Positions 15,803-20,121 of a stretch of 20,121 nucleotides of DNA are shown here, piece by piece. The DNA is taken from assembly GCA_023451395.1 (NCBI GenBank), contig JAEXZL010000117.1:1-20121 (forward strand), in the 5' to 3' direction. Position numbers and translations under genes: made by a program. Each line of letters opens with the position of its first letter. Within the stretch, counting starts at the first letter, position 1. Below the pieces are notes generated by a model. That model was not told the origin of the DNA. It searched no databases and worked only from the letters and a program-made list of their open reading frames with translations. Source of the DNA: Bacillota bacterium. Lineage in GTDB: Bacteria; Bacillota; Clostridia; Clostridiales; Clostridiaceae.

Positions 15803-15831
15803 TTGACTAAAAAATTCACTTATAATAAACT
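15803..15831 (+). promoter_or_regulatory. Candidate promoter for trmL-degV
   Basis: TTGACT (15803-15808), a 17-bp spacer and TAAACT (15826-15831). A perfect TATAAT sits at 15821 but is only 12 bp from this -35. The -10 overlaps the hairpin described above, so the two calls compete. Confidence 0.3.
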
Positions 15832-15850
15832 ATTAAGTGACCCTTTTTTA
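15816..15850 (+). terminator. Probable terminator after the Cof gene
   Basis: tcactta (15816-15822) pairs with taagtga (15834-15840) around an AT-rich loop, then CCC and TTTTTT. The CCC between stem and T run weakens the call. It lies about 80 nt after the Cof stop. The rest of the 152-nt gap holds the candidate trmL promoter. Confidence 0.5.
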
Positions 15851-15889
15851 TAAAGGTGGAATTATCTAAAGCATGGAGGAAGATTATAA

Positions 15890-16357
15890 GTGAATTTAAA
15901 TATAGTACTTTTTCAGCCTGAAATCCCTCAAAATACTGGTAATATTGCTCGTACCTGTGTTTTAACCAATTCAACATTGCATCTTATAAAGCCCTTAGGA
16001 TTTAGTCTTGAAGAAAAGCATCTTATAAGAGCGGGGCTTGACTACTGGCCATATTTAGATCTAAAAATTCATGAAAGCTATGAAGAATTTAGAAAGTGTT
16101 ATCCAGAAGCAAAGCTTTATTTATCAACAACCCATGGAGCAAAGTATTACGATGAGGTTAGCTATAATGAAGGAGATTTTATTGTCTTTGGTAGAGAATC
16201 CTCTGGTCTTCCTCAGTATATTAAAGAGGAAAATAGTGAAACCTGTATAAGAGTACCCATGATTCAGAGCAGCACTCGTTCATTAAATCTATCAAACACC
16301 GTTGCCATAGTAGCTTATGAGGCTTTGAGACAAATAGGCTATCCAAATATGAAATAG
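15890..16357 (+). CDS. trmL: tRNA (cytidine/uridine-34-2'-O)-methyltransferase TrmL
   Basis: SPOUT-class methyltransferase that 2'-O-methylates the wobble base of certain tRNA-Leu species using SAM. At 155 aa it matches the minimal YibK/TrmL/CspR form without an RNA-binding extension. Motifs are FQPEIPQNTGNIARTC at the N-terminus, HLIRAGLDYW, and the knot residues FGRESSGLP and IRVPM, with SLNLSNTVAIVAYEALRQ at the end. The start is GTG 15890, with GGAGGA 9 nt upstream. The degV gene follows after 14 nt, so the two are probably co-transcribed. Confidence 0.95.
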   Translation: MNLNIVLFQPEIPQNTGNIARTCVLTNSTLHLIKPLGFSLEEKHLIRAGLDYWPYLDLKIHESYEEFRKCYPEAKLYLSTTHGAKYYDEVSYNEGDFIVFGRESSGLPQYIKEENSETCIRVPMIQSSTRSLNLSNTVAIVAYEALRQIGYPNMK

Positions 16358-16371
16358 GGGGGCTAGACTTC

Positions 16372-17208
16372 ATGGATAAGATCAAAATAATCACTGATAG
16401 TACCTGTGATTTACCTAAAAGTATTATTGAAAAGTATGATATTGAAGTTATACCATTAGTTATTAATCTAGGAAATGAAAGCTATTTAGATGGAGTAGAT
16501 ATAGATGTTGATACTCTTCTAGAAAAAATGGAGGGAGAGGGGCTACAGGCATCTACCTCACAGGTAGTACCTGCAAGATTTATTGAAACATATGAAAGAT
16601 ATATTAAAGAAGGCTATTCTATAATATCTATGCATATATCATCTCATATGAGCGGGACCTTTCAATCCTCATCCATAGCAAGAGATGCTATAGATAAAGG
16701 AGAAATACATATATTTGACTCTAAAAATGTTACCAGCGGGTTAGGAATTTTAGTTCTAAAGGCTGCAAGGCTTAAGGAAGAAGGCAGAAGTGTCACTGAA
16801 ATCCTTGAGATTCTTGAAGAAAGATCAAATCATATAGAAAGCAACCTTGCATTTGAAAGTCTGGATAACCTTGTTAGAGGAGGAAGGCTTTCAAAAACAG
16901 CTGGAGTCTTAGGTTCAGTACTTGGGATAAAGGTTATCCTTGGAGTATTAGAAGGAGAAATGGCTGTAAAGGAAAAGATGAGAGGCTGCAAAAAGGCAGT
17001 TAAGTACATAATAGAGGCCTTTGAAAAGAGTGATTACTCAAAAGAAGATCCTGTAATGCTTCTTAGTATTAAGAATAAGGATATATATGAGCCCTTAAAG
17101 CAATATTTAGAAGAAAATAATATAGATTATATAGATAATAAGGTAGGATGTACTGTAGGTATACATTCAGGTCCAAGGGCCTGCGGACTTTTTTATTTTA
17201 TTAAATAA
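16372..17208 (+). CDS. DegV-family protein (FakB-type fatty-acid binding)
   Basis: Cytoplasmic protein of 278 aa. The DegV family binds single fatty acids, and FakB members present them to the kinase FakA; no fakA lies in this window. Diagnostic segments are IITDSTCDLP at the N-terminus, TSQVVPARF, the ligand-proximal ISSHMSGTFQSS, DSKNVTSGLG, LVRGGRLSKTAG and the C-terminal GIHSGPRACGLFYF. The length is standard. ATG 16372 follows AGGGGGG at a slightly long spacing. The gene ends just before a bidirectional terminator shared with the convergent CAP gene. Confidence 0.94.
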   Translation: MDKIKIITDSTCDLPKSIIEKYDIEVIPLVINLGNESYLDGVDIDVDTLLEKMEGEGLQASTSQVVPARFIETYERYIKEGYSIISMHISSHMSGTFQSSSIARDAIDKGEIHIFDSKNVTSGLGILVLKAARLKEEGRSVTEILEILEERSNHIESNLAFESLDNLVRGGRLSKTAGVLGSVLGIKVILGVLEGEMAVKEKMRGCKKAVKYIIEAFEKSDYSKEDPVMLLSIKNKDIYEPLKQYLEENNIDYIDNKVGCTVGIHSGPRACGLFYFIK

Positions 17209-17209
17209 T

Positions 17210-17240
17210 AAAAAAACAGCGAGAATATCGCTGTTTTTTT
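17210..17240. terminator. Bidirectional terminator between degV and CAP genes
   Basis: AAAAAAACAGCGA (17210-17222), a 5-nt loop, then TCGCTGTTTTTTT (17228-17240). It is perfectly symmetric with T runs on both strands. The CAP stop codon overlaps the end of the T run. Confidence 0.93.
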
Positions 17241-18060
17241 AATCTGTAAACATTTGAGAAACATAGCATTTTCCATTGCTTCCTAATACAACACCTAATC
17301 CAATCCTACCATAGCCCTTCCCTAAAATATTTTCCCTATGGCCTTGAGAGTTCATCCAATCTGAAACAATTTTTGCTGCAGATATATTTCCCCGCAGGGT
17401 AGGGGCATTAGTGGAGCTCATAGTCCATATATTCTCTCCAAAGGTTAAGTAGCTGTGGCCATAGCCCTTAGCTAAATCCCAGGGATTTCCAGTGTAGGGG
17501 GATTCATGAGAAAAATAATCATATTGAAGCATTTCATTAGCTTTATACCTAGATGCTTGTCGCAAGCTGTTGCTCATAACTAATGCATTGAGACCTGCCT
17601 TAGCCCTTTCCTCATTTACAAGAGTTAATATCTCATTTTCTATATCCACTAAAAACTCATAATTGACCTTTGAGGGAAGGTTGGGAAGAGAACCAGTGTT
17701 AAAGGTGTTATTGCTGGTATTTGGCTGTCCCTCATTACCAGTGCTTCCTTGTGGAATAGATGGATTACTGCTGGCCCCTCCACCACTTTCTTCAGTTATC
17801 TTATTCTCGGCTATACCAGTTCCGTTCCCATTGGGGGGGTTGGGGGTGCCGCTTGGCTGTATTTCAGAAGCAGGGGTGTTATTTGGTATGCCTGTAGAAG
17901 TATCTGGAGTTCCTGTAGGAGCTTCCGAGGGTTCAGAAACAATATATCCAGGTTCATTTTGGAGCTTTCCTTCTGTAGAATTTTCAACATTTCTTTTATA
18001 ACATCCACTTAAAGCTCCTATAAGAAATAACGAAAAAGCTAAGGTTATAATTTTTCTCAA
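17239..18060 (-). CDS. CAP/SCP-domain lipoprotein
   Basis: Predicted cell-surface lipoprotein. The signal peptide ends in a lipobox, IGALSGC. A long Ser/Thr/Pro/Gly/Asn-rich linker (about 100 residues) precedes a C-terminal CAP domain (the last 135 residues). CAP landmarks are VNEERAKAGLNAL, FSHESPYT, GENIW, VSDWMNSQGHRENIL and IGLGVV. Clostridial CAP proteins are widespread; the role is unclear. The longest frame begins at ATG 18072, but AAGG abuts that codon with no spacing. GGATGGTGAT is instead well placed for TTG 18060, giving a standard signal peptide start, MRKIITLAF (273 aa). The linker contains a C5-AA-C7 tract, unusual in this AT-rich DNA. The gene converges with degV. Confidence 0.9.
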   Translation of the reverse strand: MRKIITLAFSLFLIGALSGCYKRNVENSTEGKLQNEPGYIVSEPSEAPTGTPDTSTGIPNNTPASEIQPSGTPNPPNGNGTGIAENKITEESGGGASSNPSIPQGSTGNEGQPNTSNNTFNTGSLPNLPSKVNYEFLVDIENEILTLVNEERAKAGLNALVMSNSLRQASRYKANEMLQYDYFSHESPYTGNPWDLAKGYGHSYLTFGENIWTMSSTNAPTLRGNISAAKIVSDWMNSQGHRENILGKGYGRIGLGVVLGSNGKCYVSQMFTD

Positions 18061-18116
18061 AAAAATCACCATCCTTGATTTATGTAAATTAAAAATGCAC
18101 TTAATATGATGCTTAG

Positions 18117-18161
18117 TATGCCCTATTGAAGCAAGTTATATTTGCTATAGGGCATATTTTT
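18117..18161 (+). terminator. Unassigned terminator-like hairpin upstream of the first BMP gene
   Basis: TATGCCCTAT (18117-18126) pairs perfectly with ATAGGGCATA (18147-18156). An inner stem, AGCAA/TTGCT, sits beyond a 3-nt bulge, and TTTTT follows. On the plus strand it looks like a terminator, yet no plus-strand gene lies just upstream. It may be an attenuator in the BMP leader, or it may end antisense transcription across the CAP gene. I could not match a known riboswitch aptamer upstream. Confidence 0.6.
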
Positions 18162-18170
18162 ATCTATAGA
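18142..18170 (+). promoter_or_regulatory. Candidate promoter for the BMP genes
   Basis: TTGCTA (18142-18147), a 17-bp spacer and TATAGA (18165-18170), about 100 nt before the start codon. Its -35 lies within the hairpin arm. The match is modest and other AT-rich options exist. Confidence 0.3.
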
Positions 18171-18270
18171 ATATTATTTTTCAAATATCAAATAATAAAC
18201 ATGAGCTTATTACAAAGATTTGGATTTATAGCAATGGAGACAACTTATACTTTTTATTAGGAGGGATTTT

Positions 18271-19461
18271 ATGCACTATAAAAAACTAAATTCTACACAC
18301 CAAGAAAAACTAAATTCATCACACCATAAAAGATTAGATTCTGTGCACCAAGAAAAACTAAATTCATCAAGTATAAATAATACTTTGAAAAAGGCTGTTC
18401 TTGTTCCAACAATAGCAATTTTATTAAGCACATTTCTCTGTGGGTGCTTAGGAAGGAATAATACTAACACAGCTACAGACACAAAGCTGAAGATAGGTTT
18501 AGTTACTACTCAAGGGGGAGTAAAGGATGGGTCCTTTAATGAGGCAGCAGATAAAGGAGTACTGAGTGCTTCTGAGGAGCTAGGGATTGAAAGATTAAAC
18601 CCAATAGAATCTAATCAACAGGAACAATATCAACCAAATCTTAAGACTATGGCTAGTATTGCAGATTTAACTATTGGAGCTGGCTTTCTCATGGAAAGCT
18701 CGATGAAGGCAGTTTCTGAGCAAATGCCTGATAAAAAATTCTTAATGGTAGATGCTGTGATAAGTAATCCTAATGTTCTTTCAATTTTATTTAAAGAGCA
18801 GGAGGGGGCTTATTTAGCAGGGGTCTTGGCTGGTTCCCTTACAAAAACTAATAAAATTGGAATAGTAGGTGGTAAGGAAAGTGCAGTTCTGGAGAGATTC
18901 GAAGCAGGCTTTATTGCTGGGGTTGCCTCCGTTAATCCTGCTGCCGCTAAAGATCTTATGCCCTTAAGTTCCAATACTCATGGAAGCTTCGTTAAATATA
19001 TAAATGATTTTACAGATCAGAGTAAGGCTAAGGAAGCAGCTAATATGCTTTATAATTCCGGAGCAGATATTATTTTTCACACCGCTGCAGGGGCTGGGGA
19101 AGGGGTATTTAAAGCAGCTGAGGAAAAGAACCTTTATGCTATAGGTGTCGATTCGGATCAGGCAGTTACCCTTCCTCAATATTCAAAGGTGATACTTTTT
19201 TCTATGGTGAAAAAAGTTGATGAGGCAGTAGTTAAGGGAATTAAAAATCTTCAAGAAGGAAACTTTCAGGGTGGAGAAACTATTGTATTGGGAGTTAAAG
19301 AAAATGGAGTGGGTATTTCAGATACAATTAATGCAATGGTAACAGAGGATTCTAAAAAACTTGCTGATAAAGCTAAAGAAGAAATAATTTCCGAAAGAAT
19401 TACTGTTCCGGAAACCCTGGGAGCACTTTTAAAGTTTCAGCCACCATCACTTAATAAATAA
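18271..19461 (+). CDS. BMP/PnrA-family substrate-binding lipoprotein (paralogue 1)
   Basis: ABC-transporter-type solute-binding lipoprotein of the basic membrane protein family; characterised members (PnrA, BmpA group) bind purine nucleosides. Of 396 aa, residues 2-33 are four octapeptide repeats. A hydrophobic signal segment (about 45-60) follows and ends in FLCGC, the lipidation site. The mature domain begins LKIGLVTTQGG and includes KDGSFNEAA, LNPIES, GGKESAVLERFEAGF, GADIIFHTAAGAG, IGVDSDQ and LGVKENGVG, which cover the whole family fold. ATG 18271 is fixed by AGGAGGG 6 nt upstream, so the repeats are translated. No ATPase or permease genes are in view. A second paralogue follows. Confidence 0.92.
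   Translation: MHYKKLNSTHQEKLNSSHHKRLDSVHQEKLNSSSINNTLKKAVLVPTIAILLSTFLCGCLGRNNTNTATDTKLKIGLVTTQGGVKDGSFNEAADKGVLSASEELGIERLNPIESNQQEQYQPNLKTMASIADLTIGAGFLMESSMKAVSEQMPDKKFLMVDAVISNPNVLSILFKEQEGAYLAGVLAGSLTKTNKIGIVGGKESAVLERFEAGFIAGVASVNPAAAKDLMPLSSNTHGSFVKYINDFTDQSKAKEAANMLYNSGADIIFHTAAGAGEGVFKAAEEKNLYAIGVDSDQAVTLPQYSKVILFSMVKKVDEAVVKGIKNLQEGNFQGGETIVLGVKENGVGISDTINAMVTEDSKKLADKAKEEIISERITVPETLGALLKFQPPSLNK
18274..18369 (+). repeat. Four in-frame 24-nt tandem repeats in the BMP signal-peptide n-region
   Basis: The units start at 18274, 18298, 18322 and 18346 and encode HYKKLNST, HQEKLNSS, HHKRLDSV and HQEKLNSS. Units 2 and 4 are identical at all 24 bases. The array lies directly after the start codon and before the hydrophobic core of the signal peptide. 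Confidence 0.93.
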
Positions 19462-19471
19462 TTGAGGATAC

Positions 19472-19497
19472 GGCTAGGCCTTTAGAGTCTAGCCTTT
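19472..19497 (+). terminator. Weak hairpin between the two BMP genes
   Basis: GGCTAG (19472-19477) pairs with CTAGCC (19489-19494), followed only by TTTATAAA. It is a short stem with a poor U tract, 10 nt after the first BMP stop. Partial termination or an mRNA-stabilising hairpin is possible. Confidence 0.45.
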
Positions 19498-19562
19498 ATA
19501 AAGTAAGCAATTTCCACAGCTCTTATATAATCAAAATTAATTAATTTTTAAGGAGGTTCTTT

Positions 19563-20121
19563 ATGTATTACAAAAAACTTCAATTATCACATGATAAAAA
19601 ATTTATGTCATTTATTCTTTGTTTTTTAATTTTAGCTACTGCATTTATTAATGGATGCACCTCTAAAAATCAAGGTCAGGGTGCTAATACTAATGGTGAA
19701 GTTATCAAGGTTGGGCTGGTTACAGATCAAGGAGGAGCTAAGGATAGTTCCTTTAATGAAGCAGCAGACATAGGAATACAAAGGGCATCAAAGGAATTAG
19801 GAATAGAAAGACTTAATCCTATAGAGTCTAAGCAGCAGGAACAGTACCAGCCTAATCTTATAACCATGGCGGGAGTAGCAGATTTAACCATTGCTTCTGG
19901 ATTTACTATGGAAAGCTCAATGAAGACAGTGGCAGATCAGCTTTCAAATAAGAAGTTTGTAATTGTAGATGCAAAGGTTGACAGTCCTAATGTGGCATCT
20001 TATCTCTTTAAAGAAAATGAGGGTGCTTTTTTGGCAGGAGCTATGGCAGGGGCACTTACCGGTACTAATAAGATAGGCTTTATAGGAGGAAAGGAAAGTG
20101 AGGTTGTTGGCAGATTTGAGT
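19563..20121 (+). CDS. BMP/PnrA-family substrate-binding lipoprotein (paralogue 2, 3'-truncated by window edge)
   Basis: First 186 codons of a second BMP-type solute-binding lipoprotein, running off the window. It opens with MYYKKLQLSHDKKFMS, then a hydrophobic signal segment and a lipobox-like FINGC. The mature part begins VIKVGLVTDQGGAKDSSFNEAAD and keeps LNPIES, QQEQYQPNL, MESSMK and GGKESEVVGRFE. By eye it is about 70% identical to the upstream paralogue over 128 aligned residues, pointing to tandem duplication. Its n-region holds only about two loose copies of the octapeptide pattern. ATG 19563 follows AAGGAGG, a near-perfect ribosome-binding site, 101 nt after the first gene. Confidence 0.92.
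   Translation, partial: MYYKKLQLSHDKKFMSFILCFLILATAFINGCTSKNQGQGANTNGEVIKVGLVTDQGGAKDSSFNEAADIGIQRASKELGIERLNPIESKQQEQYQPNLITMAGVADLTIASGFTMESSMKTVADQLSNKKFVIVDAKVDSPNVASYLFKENEGAFLAGAMAGALTGTNKIGFIGGKESEVVGRFE

Noticed and set aside
15776..15872. Imperfect direct repeat (GGTGGATAATCTTAGC and GGTGGAATTATCTAAAGC) flanking the hairpin before trmL
   Set aside because: The copies need gaps and mismatches to align, and one includes ordinary SD-like sequence; chance is a sufficient explanation.
17663..18012. Two long plus-strand open frames (112 and 87 codons) opposite the CAP gene
   Set aside because: They are antisense to the low-complexity linker of a well-supported lipoprotein, have no SD and show no recognisable domain.
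18000..18116. Purine riboswitch upstream of the BMP genes
   Set aside because: The conserved core and two-loop arrangement of the purine aptamer are not visible before the hairpin.
18298..18369. CRISPR-like array at the 24-nt repeats
   Set aside because: The repeats are contiguous without spacers, in-frame, and inside a gene with a strong SD.

Overview
The window is a low-GC, densely packed bacterial chromosome segment from a Firmicute, most likely a clostridium (class Clostridia, possibly Clostridium sensu lato). The evidence is the strong purine-rich Shine-Dalgarno sequences, AT-biased codons, frequent TTG/GTG starts, U-tract terminators after most transcription units, and a gene set (VanW protein, VanRS-like two-component pair, CAP lipoprotein, BMP lipoproteins, DegV) typical of that class. 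There is no phage, IS element, CRISPR array, rRNA or tRNA in view. No gap between genes exceeds about 210 bases.

Left part (1-3643): the 3' part of nth (endonuclease III), ending at a strong terminator. Two minus-strand genes follow: a lipoyl-less E2/CAT-fold acyltransferase homologue whose catalytic His position reads Glu, and an EamA/DMT transporter. A divergent promoter region then leads to ddl (D-Ala-D-Ala ligase).

Envelope block (3743-10458): a PAP2 phosphatase overlaps a VanR-like response regulator by 55 nt, which overlaps a VanS-like histidine kinase by 11 nt. A leaderless GH25 lysozyme with a C-terminal FN3-like domain follows. After a convergent M42 aminopeptidase comes a membrane-anchored VanW-family protein. 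Together with ddl, this stretch is rich in cell-wall synthesis, sensing and cleavage functions, but there is no vanHAX.

Operon block (10547-15737): MoxR AAA ATPase, DUF58 protein, TgpA-like membrane transglutaminase and a Cof-type HAD phosphatase, with gaps of 1, 27 and 3 nt. This is the widespread MoxR-DUF58-transglutaminase module, here carrying an added HAD gene.

Right part (15890-20121): trmL (tRNA wobble 2'-O-methyltransferase) and a DegV fatty-acid-binding protein; a convergent CAP-domain lipoprotein; then two tandem BMP/PnrA-type substrate-binding lipoproteins about 70% identical by eye over the compared core. The second runs off the window. The first has four in-frame 24-nt repeats (an octapeptide) in front of its signal peptide.

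Most genes are conventional. The best candidates for something new are the octapeptide repeat ahead of the BMP signal peptide, an unassigned terminator-like hairpin upstream of that gene, the PAP2/VanRS/GH25 arrangement, and the acyltransferase homologue with an altered active-site motif. I do not see a clearly novel multi-gene system and do not claim one.
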